This document shows positions 9,238 through 18,022 of a stretch of DNA of 64,000 bases, one piece after another. Under the pieces are notes generated by a model. The model did not search any database. It was given only the letters and a program-made list of their open reading frames with translations, and was not told where the DNA came from. The DNA comes from Parapedobacter sp037190485 (GTDB lineage: Bacteria; Bacteroidota; Bacteroidia; Sphingobacteriales; Sphingobacteriaceae). Where the stretch lies: the NCBI GenBank assembly GCA_037190485.1, contig JBBCJB010000019.1, positions 1-64,000 on the forward strand, read 5' to 3'. The translations under genes were made by a program, and so were the position numbers. Positions within the stretch are counted from its first letter, which is position 1, and every line of letters begins with the position of its first letter.

Positions 9238-11868
9238 TCATGTCGTACGCACGGGCGCAATCCAATCCGTCGCCCGGGCCAGCGCTGCATCCAGGCCGCC
9301 ACTGTCCTTCCCCCCTGCAGTGGCATAGAACGGCTGCCCGCCCCCACCGCCCTGAATGTCCTTGGCAAGTTCGCGGACGATGGCACCCGCATTCATTCCG
9401 CGCTCTTCCACGAGGTTATCGGCCACGACGACCGTAAGGCTCGGCTTGTCGTTGATGACGCTGGCCAGTACCAGGAATAGGTTAGGCACATACCCCTTCA
9501 ACGCAAAAGCCAGCGTCTTGACCGCATCGGCATTCGGCACGTCGATCCGTTCAGCGAGGAAGCTTACGCCATCAATGACCGTTACCTTGGCGGCAAGGTC
9601 GGCCTTCAACGTGAGCGCACGCTCGGCCACCGCACGCTCGATCTCTTTCCGCAAGTGGCTGTTATCTTCCACCAATTTGCTCAATGCCTTCACGAAATCG
9701 GCGGGGTTGTTAAGCAGCTCCCTGAACCGGTTCACCACCCCGACCTGGGCATACACGAACTCTTCCGCCTCGCTGCCGGTTATCGCCTCGATGCGACGCA
9801 CGCCGGCCGCAACAGCGCTTTCGGCGCGGATCTTGAAAAAACCGATCTGCCCCGTAGCCTGCACATGGGTGCCGCCGCACAGCTCCTTGGAAAACCCATC
9901 ATCAAACGTGACCACGCGGACGTGGTCTCCATATTTTTCGCCAAACAATGCGGTTACCCCCGAATCGATGGCCGCTTGGTAAGGCACATGCCGTTGTTCC
10001 TTCAGCACGATGTTTTCCCTGATCTTGGCATTCACGATGCGCTCGATCTGCAATAATTCGTCATCGGTCACCTTGGCGAAATGCGAGAAATCGAACCGGA
10101 GGTAGTCAGCGTTTACCAGCGAACCCTTCTGGTTCACGTGCGTGCCCAACACGCGCTTCATGGCCGCGTGCAACAGGTGCGTCGCCGAATGGTTACGTTC
10201 CGTAGCGAGCCGTTTGGACGCATCGACCGAAGCGGTGAATTGTCCGTGCAAATCGATCGGCAACGCATGGGTGGTATGCACCACCAGGCCATTTTCCTTT
10301 TTTGTATCGATGATTGCCACGCGTTCGCCGGTGGTTTCTGAAACCAATTGGCCGGTATCACCCACCTGGCCCCCACCTTCGGCGTAGAAAGGCGTGGTGG
10401 CCAGCACCACCTGGTACTGCTCCTTGCCCTTGGCCGTTACCTTTCGGTATTTAAGGATATCGGTTTGGCAAACCAAGGTGTCGTAGCCAACAAAATCGAC
10501 AGCTTCGCCATCTTGCACCACCACCCAATCGCCGGTGTCTACGGCCGTAGCCGCCCGCGAACGGTTCTTCTGCGCCTCGAGGGCTTGATCGAAGCCGACA
10601 TGGTCTACGTCCAAGCCTTTTTCGCGCGCCAGTAATTCGGTCAGGTCTTTCGGAAATCCGAACGTATCGTACAATTCGAACGCGAAATCACCGGCAACCA
10701 GGGTGTTTTCGGAAGCGTACGCCTCGAAACGCTGAATCCCATTGGCCAGTGTGCGCAGGAAAGACTGTTCCTCCTCCAACACCACCTTGCGCACGAAATC
10801 CTGCTGCGAAATCAATTCATCGAATACGCCTTCGAATTGCTTGGCCAATACCGGAACCAATTCGTGCAGGAAAGGTTCCTTGAAATGCAAGAACGTATAC
10901 GCATAGCGCACCGCACGGCGCAGGATACGCCTGATGACATAGCCAGCCTTGGTATTGGAAGGCAGTTGGCCGTCGGCGATGGTAAAGCTGACCGCGCGGA
11001 CGTGGTCGGCCAATACGCGCATGGCGATATCCGTCTGCTCGCTATGCCCGTAGGCAATCCTCGCCCGCTCGGCGATGTGCGCGATGATGGGTTGGAAAAC
11101 ATCCGTATCGTAATTGGAGGTCTTTCCCTGGATGACGCGCACCAACCGTTCGAACCCCATGCCCGTATCCACGTGTTTGGCGGGGAGCGGCTTCAGGGAG
11201 CCGTCCTTCTGCCGGTTGAACTGCATGAACACCAAGTTCCAGATCTCGATGACCTGCGGATGGTCGGCGTTGACCAACGTCTTGCCATCTACCGCGTTGC
11301 GCTCCGCATCAGGCCGACAATCAACATGGATTTCCGAACAGGGCCCGCAAGGACCGGTATCGCCCATTTCCCAGAAATTGTCTTTCTTGTTGCCCATCAG
11401 GATTCGCTCTTCGGGCACGAACGCACTCCAAAATGCCTTGGCTTCGGCGTCCATGGGCAATCCATCGGCCTGGTCTCCCTCGAAAACGGTCACATACAGC
11501 CGATCCTTATCCAGTTGATAGACCTCGGTGAGCAATTCCCAACCCCACGCGATCGCCTCTTTCTTGAAATAGTCGCCGAAACTCCAATTACCCAACATTT
11601 CAAACAACGTGTGGTGATAGGTATCTATGCCTACCTCCTCCAGGTCGTTGTGCTTGCCCGATACCCGCAGGCAACGCTGCGTGTCGGCCACCCGTGTGTG
11701 CTGCGGTCGCGCTTCGCCCAGGAAAATGTCCTTGAACTGGTTCATCCCCGCGTTGGTAAACATCAACGTGGGGTCGTTTTTGACCACTACCGGTGCCGAA
11801 GGCACGATTTGGTGGCCATTATTCTTGAAAAAAGCCAAAAAAGCTTCGCGGATTTCCCTGCTTGTCAT
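9238..11868 (-). CDS. alaS: alanyl-tRNA synthetase
   Basis: An 876-residue class II synthetase that charges tRNA-Ala. The start MTSREIREAFLAFFKNNGH at 11868 is the normal AlaRS start. The same frame stays open for another 93 codons upstream, but that stretch is unlike any AlaRS and crosses the promoter. The editing-domain zinc motifs are NHSATHLLH and KELCGGTH. The C-terminal C-Ala domain ends with the glycine-rich GGGGGQPFYATAGG. A Bacteroidota-type promoter is found at 11898-11929. Full length for the family. Confidence 0.97.
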   Translation of the reverse strand: MTSREIREAFLAFFKNNGHQIVPSAPVVVKNDPTLMFTNAGMNQFKDIFLGEARPQHTRVADTQRCLRVSGKHNDLEEVGIDTYHHTLFEMLGNWSFGDYFKKEAIAWGWELLTEVYQLDKDRLYVTVFEGDQADGLPMDAEAKAFWSAFVPEERILMGNKKDNFWEMGDTGPCGPCSEIHVDCRPDAERNAVDGKTLVNADHPQVIEIWNLVFMQFNRQKDGSLKPLPAKHVDTGMGFERLVRVIQGKTSNYDTDVFQPIIAHIAERARIAYGHSEQTDIAMRVLADHVRAVSFTIADGQLPSNTKAGYVIRRILRRAVRYAYTFLHFKEPFLHELVPVLAKQFEGVFDELISQQDFVRKVVLEEEQSFLRTLANGIQRFEAYASENTLVAGDFAFELYDTFGFPKDLTELLAREKGLDVDHVGFDQALEAQKNRSRAATAVDTGDWVVVQDGEAVDFVGYDTLVCQTDILKYRKVTAKGKEQYQVVLATTPFYAEGGGQVGDTGQLVSETTGERVAIIDTKKENGLVVHTTHALPIDLHGQFTASVDASKRLATERNHSATHLLHAAMKRVLGTHVNQKGSLVNADYLRFDFSHFAKVTDDELLQIERIVNAKIRENIVLKEQRHVPYQAAIDSGVTALFGEKYGDHVRVVTFDDGFSKELCGGTHVQATGQIGFFKIRAESAVAAGVRRIEAITGSEAEEFVYAQVGVVNRFRELLNNPADFVKALSKLVEDNSHLRKEIERAVAERALTLKADLAAKVTVIDGVSFLAERIDVPNADAVKTLAFALKGYVPNLFLVLASVINDKPSLTVVVADNLVEERGMNAGAIVRELAKDIQGGGGGQPFYATAGGKDSGGLDAALARATDWIAPVRTT

Positions 11869-11897
11869 CGAGCGTAAAATGCGTTTTATATGCTGGG

Positions 11898-11929
11898 CAA
11901 ATTTAACCAAAATCGGTCGCTTCCGCAAC
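11898..11929 (-). promoter_or_regulatory. alaS promoter
   Basis: Read on the minus strand, the -7 box TAAATTTG lies at 11905-11898 and a -33 element GTTG lies 21 bp upstream, at 11930-11927 (TTG at 11929-11927). This matches the Bacteroidota sigma consensus (TTG, about 20 bp, TAnnTTTG). Transcription would begin near 11892, about 24 nt before the alaS ATG. Confidence 0.55.
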
Positions 11930-12023
11930 GCGAACCGTGCAGAAAAGCGATACCGCCGCCAAGCCGCCTGCGCATTTGGCCCGTAAATTGCATGCCCTGC
12001 AACAAAAATCAGTTTAACGCATA

Positions 12024-12036
12024 TTGCATAGTATTT
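12024..12036 (+). promoter_or_regulatory. 13-bp motif shared with the region upstream of the Fe-S gene at 45368
   Basis: TTGCATAGTATTT lies 8 bp before the ompA start codon and recurs exactly at 45292-45304, upstream of an unrelated gene. It could be a regulator half-site or a promoter variant in which TAGTATTT takes the place of the -7 box. The function is inferred only from position and recurrence. Confidence 0.35.
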
Positions 12037-12044
12037 TACGAACA

Positions 12045-13397
12045 ATGAAAATGAATTGGAACAAATCAACACTTCTTGCTGTTGCAGGTATGATTTCCGC
12101 AACGCAATTGTTTGCGCAGATACCCACTCACAATCCGGTGAAACCATTTGCGCCTGAAACCGAATTCCGCACGTGGTCCATCGGGATCAATGGCGGTGTC
12201 TTGAACCAATGGAATATCGTGGGGTTCAACCGCGATGGTTTCAACAAATTGGAGCACAATATCGGATACAGCGCTTACATCAAGAAGCAGATCGCGCCTT
12301 CGTTTGGCCTCAAAGCCCAATACCTGGGCGGTAAGGTCGGTGGCATCAACGAATCGGCCGCAACGGGTACCGTCCAACAGTTCGAGACCAAAGCCCCGTG
12401 GTCGGCCGCCCTGTCCGCTGAGTTTACGTGGGCCAATGTCAATTGGCGATTTGCCAACAGCGTCATCAAGCCCTACGCCGCCATCGGTGTCGGCGCACTG
12501 AATTTCGAGACCACGGCAACCGAGGCTGGCGGTACCGCCAGCACGGCCGGCAAGCAGACCAAACTTTACGTACCCGCAGACCTCGGGCTGAAGTTCGCGG
12601 TGGCCGATGGCGTTAGCATCGACCTGGGCTACCAGTTGAACTGGGCCAACCAGGATTTTGACGGCAAAGCGGGCGGGCAGTACAAAAACGACCTGTTTTC
12701 TTATGCCCATGCCGGGGTGGAATTTGCGTTGGGCAATCGGGCAAAACCTTATTTGGGCCATACCAACCCGGTGGCATCCCTGTATCACACGCAACAGGCG
12801 CAATACGATGAACTGTTAGCCGCCAGCCAAGCCCAACAGGCCGCGCTCGAAGCCCAGCAAGCCGAAAACGCCAAACTGAAATCACAGATGGAGCGCCTCT
12901 ATGCCGACTTGGGCGATGACGACGGCGACGGCGTGGCCAACCGCTACGACAAATGCCCGGATACCCCCAAGGGCACGAAAGTGGACGGCCAAGGATGCCC
13001 GCTTCCCGAACCCAAGGCCCCGGTGATTCAGCAAGTGGTGGTTACCGACGCTGACCGTAAGGTCGTTGACGAGGCCATCCAGAACCTGGAATTCGATTTG
13101 GGGAAAGCCACCATCCGGTCCACATCGTTCGCCAGCCTCAACAAAGTCGCCGCCCTGCTGATCGAGAAAAACTTCAGCCTGAAATTGGCCGGCCATACCG
13201 ACAATACCGGATCGATGCAAAACAACATGCGGCTATCCAAGGAACGTGCCGAATCCGTGAAGGCCTATTTGGTGAGCAAGGGCGCCAATGCATCGCGCAT
13301 CGAAGCGACCGGCTACGGGCCGTCGCAACCGATCGCGCCGAACAACACCAACGAAGGCAGGCAGAAAAACCGCCGGGTGGAATTCACGCTTTATTAG
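12045..13397 (+). CDS. OmpA-family outer-membrane protein with thrombospondin type 3 repeat
   Basis: A 450-residue envelope protein. From the chosen ATG it starts with a signal peptide ending ATQLFAQ; an in-frame ATG at 12024 lies in the promoter region and was not used. An N-terminal beta-barrel-like domain (about residues 30-240) is followed by a short Gln/Ala-rich coiled coil (about 255-290). Next come a calcium-binding TSP3-type stretch (DDDGDGVANRYDKCPDTPKG) and a C-terminal OmpA domain with the peptidoglycan-binding motif HTDNTG and the NRRVEF end. It probably links the outer membrane to the cell wall. It stands alone, with its own promoter region. Confidence 0.92.
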   Translation: MKMNWNKSTLLAVAGMISATQLFAQIPTHNPVKPFAPETEFRTWSIGINGGVLNQWNIVGFNRDGFNKLEHNIGYSAYIKKQIAPSFGLKAQYLGGKVGGINESAATGTVQQFETKAPWSAALSAEFTWANVNWRFANSVIKPYAAIGVGALNFETTATEAGGTASTAGKQTKLYVPADLGLKFAVADGVSIDLGYQLNWANQDFDGKAGGQYKNDLFSYAHAGVEFALGNRAKPYLGHTNPVASLYHTQQAQYDELLAASQAQQAALEAQQAENAKLKSQMERLYADLGDDDGDGVANRYDKCPDTPKGTKVDGQGCPLPEPKAPVIQQVVVTDADRKVVDEAIQNLEFDLGKATIRSTSFASLNKVAALLIEKNFSLKLAGHTDNTGSMQNNMRLSKERAESVKAYLVSKGANASRIEATGYGPSQPIAPNNTNEGRQKNRRVEFTLY

Positions 13398-13434
13398 CAA
13401 GGCAGGCATTTTTATTGAAAAAAATCATTTTGTA

Positions 13435-13465
13435 TTTGGCAATAAAAAAAATTGCCGTACATTTG
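13435..13465 (+). promoter_or_regulatory. promoter of the aromatic leader/pheA operon
   Basis: The -33 element TTTG at 13435-13438 and the -7 box TACATTTG at 13458-13465 are separated by 19 bp, a good Bacteroidota-type promoter. Transcription would begin a few bases further on, so the leader ORF at 13483 would be read near the 5' end of the RNA, as an attenuator requires. Confidence 0.6.
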
Positions 13466-13482
13466 GCGCATCAAATAGAAAC

Positions 13483-13551
13483 ATGTTAACACGGAACAAC
13501 GCATATTGGTTTTTTGGTTTCTTTTACTTTAGCAGTGAGAGCCGGGATTGA
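13483..13551 (+). CDS. aromatic leader peptide (attenuator), 22 residues
   Basis: A 22-codon ORF (ATG 13483, TGA 13549-13551). Its residues 7-16 read AYWFFGFFYF, so five Phe, two Tyr and one Trp fall within nine codons (13504-13530). Such a density is not expected by chance in a GC-rich genome. It sits between a promoter and a terminator directly before pheA. This is the arrangement of leader peptides that sense charged tRNA. When tRNA-Phe (or Tyr/Trp) is short, the ribosome would stall here. The peptide itself probably has no function. Confidence 0.8.
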   Translation: MLTRNNAYWFFGFFYFSSESRD

Positions 13552-13597
13552 TATGCATTGATAACATAACAAGCTATTAAATGTAAAAAGTCCCGGC
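13541..13597 (+). promoter_or_regulatory. antiterminator pairing of the pheA attenuator
   Basis: Bases 13541-13549 (GCCGGGATT), at the end of the leader ORF, can pair with 13589-13597, the left arm of the terminator: seven Watson-Crick pairs, one G-U and one A-U. A ribosome stalled on the Phe codons (13510-13530) leaves this arm free, so the pairing would block the terminator. A ribosome that reaches the stop codon at 13549 covers the arm, and the terminator forms. Only three RNA segments are needed. Confidence 0.7.
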
Positions 13598-13620
13598 AAG
13601 AAAAGCCGGGACTTTTTTTT
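13585..13620 (+). terminator. attenuator terminator before pheA
   Basis: A perfect 13-bp stem (13585-13597 with 13605-13617) closes a 7-nt loop; a continuous T run from 13613 to 13620 forms the end of the right arm and the tail. It stands 18 bp before the pheA ATG and 187 bp after the ompA stop. It lies after the leader ORF and shares its left arm with the antiterminator. The simplest reading is conditional termination of the pheA operon rather than the end of ompA. Confidence 0.85.
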
Positions 13621-13638
13621 ATCCATTTCAAAGACAAC

Positions 13639-14463
13639 ATGAGCATAAGGGTAGCCATACAAGGCATTAGGGGCTGTTTCCATGAAGAAGCAGCTTATAA
13701 ATATTTCGGCGAGGACATCGAGACGGTCGAGTGCGAATCGTTCAAGAAAACGTGCGAGTTGCTCAAACAGGGCAAGGTAGACCACGTGGTGATGGCCATC
13801 GAGAATTCCATCGCGGGTGGGTTGTTACCCAACCACAACCTGCTACGAGATTACCGTTTCCCGATCGTGGGCGAGGTATACCTGCACATCAAATTGCACC
13901 TGATGGCGCTGCCCGGCGTAGCGCTCCAAGACATCCGGTTCGTCGAGTCACACCCCATCGCATTGCAGCAATGCAACGATTTCCTCGAAGAGAACCCACA
14001 GTTCAAAATCACCGAAGGCGAGGATACCGCAGGCAGCGCGAAGAAAGTGAGCGAGATGCAATTGACCAACACCGCCGCCGTGGCCAACCAGCTTTCGGCC
14101 AAACTGTACGGACTGGAGATTCTCGAACGCCGCATCGAAACCAACAAGAAGAACTATACCCGGTTCCTGGTCCTGGCCAACAAAGCCGACGAGAAGGCGA
14201 ACGTGAACAAGGCTTCGCTATCGTTCCAAACCGGCAACGGCGTCGGCGCGCTGTCAAAAGTATTGCAATGCTTCGCCGAGCAAAACATCAACTTGACCCG
14301 GATCCAGTCGATGCCGGTATTGGGCAAGCGCAATGAATACGACTTCTACGTGGACGTGGAGTGGAACAGCCATTCGGACTACGAAGCGGCTATCCGGCGG
14401 GTACTGAAATACACCAACAACTTCAACATCATGGGCGAATACGTAAAGAATGACAAGGTATAA
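13639..14463 (+). CDS. pheA: prephenate dehydratase
   Basis: A 274-residue monofunctional prephenate dehydratase that turns prephenate into phenylpyruvate, the committed step to phenylalanine. The catalytic domain (about residues 4-180) has the family stretch VMAIENSIAGG and the conserved NYTRF around residues 171-175. An ACT domain follows (about 195-274), the usual site of phenylalanine feedback inhibition; here its motif reads RIQSMPVLGKRNEYDFYVD rather than the common ESRP. It is the first structural gene behind the aromatic attenuator. Confidence 0.95.
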   Translation: MSIRVAIQGIRGCFHEEAAYKYFGEDIETVECESFKKTCELLKQGKVDHVVMAIENSIAGGLLPNHNLLRDYRFPIVGEVYLHIKLHLMALPGVALQDIRFVESHPIALQQCNDFLEENPQFKITEGEDTAGSAKKVSEMQLTNTAAVANQLSAKLYGLEILERRIETNKKNYTRFLVLANKADEKANVNKASLSFQTGNGVGALSKVLQCFAEQNINLTRIQSMPVLGKRNEYDFYVDVEWNSHSDYEAAIRRVLKYTNNFNIMGEYVKNDKV

Positions 14464-14541
14464 TCCGGAGATCGAAGTCCGGAGACCGAATCGCATCAGT
14501 GAGCAAATAATTACAAATTAACGGATAAACAAATAAAGCAA

Positions 14542-15648
14542 ATGAAACAGACATTAGACATCGTACCCTTGAAGTCCTGGATGGATACCGGCGACGTACC
14601 CTTGGTCATCGCGGGCCCTTGCAGCGCGGAAACGGAAGAACAAGTGCTCGCGACCGCACACCTGCTGGCCAACACGGGCAAAGTGAACGTACTTCGCGCC
14701 GGCATCTGGAAACCCCGCACGCGCCCCGGCGAATTCGAAGGCATTGGGAGCATCGGCCTGCAATGGTTACGCCGGGCGAAGGAAGAGACCGGGCTGCCCA
14801 TCACCACCGAGGTTGCTACGGCCAAACATGTCGAGGAGGCACTCGCGGCGGGAGTGGACATCCTGTGGATCGGTGCACGCTCAACGGCCAACCCCTTCAC
14901 CGTCCAGGAAATCGCCGATGCGCTCAAGGGCGTGGACGTCCCCGTGCTGGTGAAAAACCCCGTAAACCCGGACATCTCCCTTTGGCTGGGCGCGCTGGAA
15001 CGCGTGAACCGGGCCGGCATCAAGAAATTGGCGGCCATCCACCGCGGATTCTCTTCGTACGAGAAGACGGCGTTCCGCAACGAGCCGATGTGGGACCTGG
15101 CCATCCAACTGAAGACATTGGTACCCGACCTGCCGGTGATCAACGACCCCAGCCACATCTGCGGCAACCGCGAATTGATTCCATACATCGCGCAGAAAGC
15201 GGTGGATATGGATATGCAGGGGTTGATCATCGAATCGCACATCGACCCCTCGACAGCATGGACGGATGCCAAGCAGCAACTCACGCCGCAGGCACTTGGT
15301 GAATTGATCACCAGCCTTGTCGCACGTCGGCCGGAATCCAATGACCCCGTTTTCGAAGACAAATTGGCGCAGTTCCGCAAAGAGATCGACAAATTGGACG
15401 ACAAGGTGATCCAGGTACTGGCCGACCGGATGAGGATTGTGGAGAAAATCGGCGAGTACAAACGCGACAACAACGTAACCATCCTGCAGGTGAGCCGCTG
15501 GGATGAAATCATCCACAAACGCACGAATGTAGCCCAAGCGCTCAAACTCGACAAGGAATTCACCGTGAAACTCCTGGAGCTGATCCACAACGAATCCATC
15601 CGGAAACAAAACGAGATCATGAATACGAAACCGGTAGCGGAGGCGTAA
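14542..15648 (+). CDS. bifunctional DAHP synthase / chorismate mutase
   Basis: A 368-residue fusion. The N-terminal part (about 1-265) is a DAHP synthase, the entry step of the shikimate pathway, condensing phosphoenolpyruvate with erythrose 4-phosphate. It shows GPCSAE, KPRTRP and GARST. The C-terminal part (about 275-360) is an AroQ-type chorismate mutase (FRKEIDKLDDKVIQVLADRM), which makes prephenate for PheA. The fusion is typical of Bacteroidota. The mutase domain may also act as the feedback site for the synthase. The TAA stop overlaps the aroA ATG by one base. Confidence 0.94.
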   Translation: MKQTLDIVPLKSWMDTGDVPLVIAGPCSAETEEQVLATAHLLANTGKVNVLRAGIWKPRTRPGEFEGIGSIGLQWLRRAKEETGLPITTEVATAKHVEEALAAGVDILWIGARSTANPFTVQEIADALKGVDVPVLVKNPVNPDISLWLGALERVNRAGIKKLAAIHRGFSSYEKTAFRNEPMWDLAIQLKTLVPDLPVINDPSHICGNRELIPYIAQKAVDMDMQGLIIESHIDPSTAWTDAKQQLTPQALGELITSLVARRPESNDPVFEDKLAQFRKEIDKLDDKVIQVLADRMRIVEKIGEYKRDNNVTILQVSRWDEIIHKRTNVAQALKLDKEFTVKLLELIHNESIRKQNEIMNTKPVAEA

Positions 15649-16907
15649 TGGAAAAACCTGCCATCCAACTCCAACACCCGTCAAAGGCGCTCTCGGGCAC
15701 CGTACAGCTGACCGGTTCCAAAAGCGAAAGCAACCGGGCGCTCATCATGCAGGCGTTGGGCGGTGACGACGTACAGGTGCACAACCTGTCGTCCGCCGCC
15801 GATACCCAAACGTTGCAACGGGCGTTGGAAACCGCGTCAAGGCGCCCGGAAGGCAACGGGCCCGTCGTCATCGATATCGGACCGGCAGGTACGGCCATGC
15901 GTTTCCTCACGGCCTACCTCGCTACGGTAGACGGGCACTTCCTGCTGACGGGAAGCGAGCGGATGAAACAGCGCCCCATCGGCATCTTGGCAGACGCCCT
16001 CGGGATCCTGGGCGCCAACGTCGGCTATGCCGGGGTAACGGGTTACCCGCCTCTGGAGATAACGGGGCCATTCACGCAAGTAACCGACACGGTTACGGTC
16101 AAAGGCGATGTAAGCAGCCAATACCTGTCGGCATTGCTGCTAGTCGCCCCGGCACTACCCAACGGATTGCACCTCCACATCCAGGGCGAGCTAACGTCGA
16201 GGCCTTACCTGACCATGACCTTGGATATGCTCCGCGAAGTGGGCATCGAGCATGACTGGCAGGGCGATACCATCCACATCCGCAGGCAGCGGCCACGGCG
16301 CGCGCAAATCACGATCGAGCCCGATTGGAGCGCGGCGTCCTATTGGTATGCCATGGCGGCATTGGCCGAAGAGGCCGACCTGCTGTTGCCCAACCTGAAA
16401 CACAGCAGCTTGCAGGGCGATGCCGCCATCGTAGACATCATGGCGCACTTCGGGGTTTCGTCGTCGTTTGAATCGGGTGGGCTGCGTATCCGCAAGACCG
16501 GCGCGTTGCGGCGGCCCGAAAAGACGGTGTTCGATTTCAAGGAATGCCCTGACCTGGCGCAAACGGCCATCGCCTGCGCAGCGGCGCTGTGCTGGGACCT
16601 GTCGTTCACGGGCCTGCACACCCTGCGGATCAAGGAGACCGACCGCATCGCCGCCCTGCAACATGAATTGGCAAAATTCGGCGTGGCGTTGGTGGCAGAC
16701 GGCGACACCTGCCACCTGCGCACCGAAGGCCTGTTCCGTCCGGAACACCTGGCCATAGACACCTACGAGGACCACCGCATGGCCATGGCATTCGCGCCGC
16801 TGGCACTGGTATTCGATGGCTTGGAGATCCGTGAACCAGACGTGGTCGAAAAATCCTATCCGGATTTCTGGAAACATTTGAAAGAACAGGGATTTATCCT
16901 ATCTTAG
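15648..16907 (+). CDS. aroA: 3-phosphoshikimate 1-carboxyvinyltransferase (EPSP synthase)
   Basis: A 419-residue EPSP synthase that joins shikimate 3-phosphate and phosphoenolpyruvate. Visible motifs are TGSKSESNRALIMQAL at the N-terminus, GPAGTAMRFL, SSQYLSALLL, KETDRIAALQ and YEDHRMAMAFAPLAL at the C-terminus. It is slightly shorter than the approximately 427-residue enterobacterial enzyme. Translationally coupled to the gene before it; 11 bp separate it from aroC. Confidence 0.96.
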   Translation: MEKPAIQLQHPSKALSGTVQLTGSKSESNRALIMQALGGDDVQVHNLSSAADTQTLQRALETASRRPEGNGPVVIDIGPAGTAMRFLTAYLATVDGHFLLTGSERMKQRPIGILADALGILGANVGYAGVTGYPPLEITGPFTQVTDTVTVKGDVSSQYLSALLLVAPALPNGLHLHIQGELTSRPYLTMTLDMLREVGIEHDWQGDTIHIRRQRPRRAQITIEPDWSAASYWYAMAALAEEADLLLPNLKHSSLQGDAAIVDIMAHFGVSSSFESGGLRIRKTGALRRPEKTVFDFKECPDLAQTAIACAAALCWDLSFTGLHTLRIKETDRIAALQHELAKFGVALVADGDTCHLRTEGLFRPEHLAIDTYEDHRMAMAFAPLALVFDGLEIREPDVVEKSYPDFWKHLKEQGFILS

Positions 16908-16918
16908 CGGGCTATATT

Positions 16919-18022
16919 ATGGCAGGAAACTCTTTCGGCGACGTATTCCGTATCACTACATTTGGCGAGTCGCATGGCGAAGCCATCGGGGTGGTCATTG
17001 ATGGCTGTCCACCCAACATCGCAATCGATGAAACATTCATCCAATCGGAACTGGACAAACGGCGCCCGGGGCAATCCAAGATAACCACCCAACGCAAGGA
17101 AAGCGATACGGCCAAGATCCTTTCGGGCGTATTCGAAGGCAGGACCACGGGCACGCCGATCGCGATGTTGATACCCAATGAAGACCAGCGATCCAAGGAC
17201 TATACGCATATCAAAGACAAATACCGCCCTTCGCACGCCGACTACACGTACCAAATGAAATACGGCATCCGCGATTACCGCGGCGGCGGGCGTTCATCGG
17301 CACGCGAAACGGCAGCGCGCGTGGCGGCGGGCGCGGTAGCCAAAAGCTTCCTGGCGCAGCATGGCATCCGCTTTTTTGCCCATGTTTCCGGCGTGGGGAA
17401 AATCGAAGCCCCTAATCTCCTGTCGCACGATATCGATGAACTGACCGTCATCCGGGAGGGTAACATCGTTCGCTGCGCCGACCCAGCGACCGCACAGGAA
17501 ATGATCGAGTTCATCGATGGCATCCGCAAGGCCGGCGATACGGTGGGCGGGCGGATCAGCACCTTGATCCAGCACGTGCCGGTGGGCCTGGGCGAACCGG
17601 TGTTCGATAAATTGCACGCCGACTTGGCGAAGGCGATGATGAGCATCAATGCGGTGCATGGTTTTGAATACGGTTCAGGCTTCGCCGGATCCGAGATGCA
17701 AGGCTCCGAACACAACGACATTTTCATTAACCCGCATCGCGATGCGGAACACCTGCACACATTGACCAACTTTTCGGGGGGTATTCAAGGCGGCATCGCC
17801 AACGGCATGGACATCACGTTCCGCGTGGCATTCAAGCCGGTAGCCACCATCATGCGCGCCCAACAAACGATCGACCAGGCCGGTGAGGCCGCCGAGATCA
17901 CGGGCAAGGGCCGTCATGATCCCTGCGTGGTTCCCCGCGCGGTGATTATCGTAGAGGCCATGGCCGCACTGGTCATTGCCGATCATTTACTCAGGAACCA
18001 AATCTATCATGCCAAAGACTAA
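16919..18022 (+). CDS. aroC: chorismate synthase
   Basis: A 367-residue chorismate synthase, the last shared step to the aromatic amino acids, using reduced FMN. The N-terminal signature GESHGEAIGVVIDGCPP and the arginine-rich RGGGRSSARETAARVAAG are both present. Together with the genes before it, the operon covers pathway entry, the last two shikimate steps, chorismate mutase and prephenate dehydratase. aroB, aroD, aroE, aroK and tyrA are not here. Its stop lies inside the start of the ROK gene. Confidence 0.97.
   Translation: MAGNSFGDVFRITTFGESHGEAIGVVIDGCPPNIAIDETFIQSELDKRRPGQSKITTQRKESDTAKILSGVFEGRTTGTPIAMLIPNEDQRSKDYTHIKDKYRPSHADYTYQMKYGIRDYRGGGRSSARETAARVAAGAVAKSFLAQHGIRFFAHVSGVGKIEAPNLLSHDIDELTVIREGNIVRCADPATAQEMIEFIDGIRKAGDTVGGRISTLIQHVPVGLGEPVFDKLHADLAKAMMSINAVHGFEYGSGFAGSEMQGSEHNDIFINPHRDAEHLHTLTNFSGGIQGGIANGMDITFRVAFKPVATIMRAQQTIDQAGEAAEITGKGRHDPCVVPRAVIIVEAMAALVIADHLLRNQIYHAKD

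Noticed and set aside
11869..12147. 93-codon N-terminal extension of alaS
   Set aside because: The residues are unlike AlaRS, cross the alaS promoter and overlap the OmpA-family start region; the normal start MTSREIREAF is at 11868.
13486..13785. 99-codon minus-strand frame over the pheA leader
   Set aside because: It runs antisense through the attenuator and the pheA start and has no recognisable features; the plus-strand leader explains the sequence.
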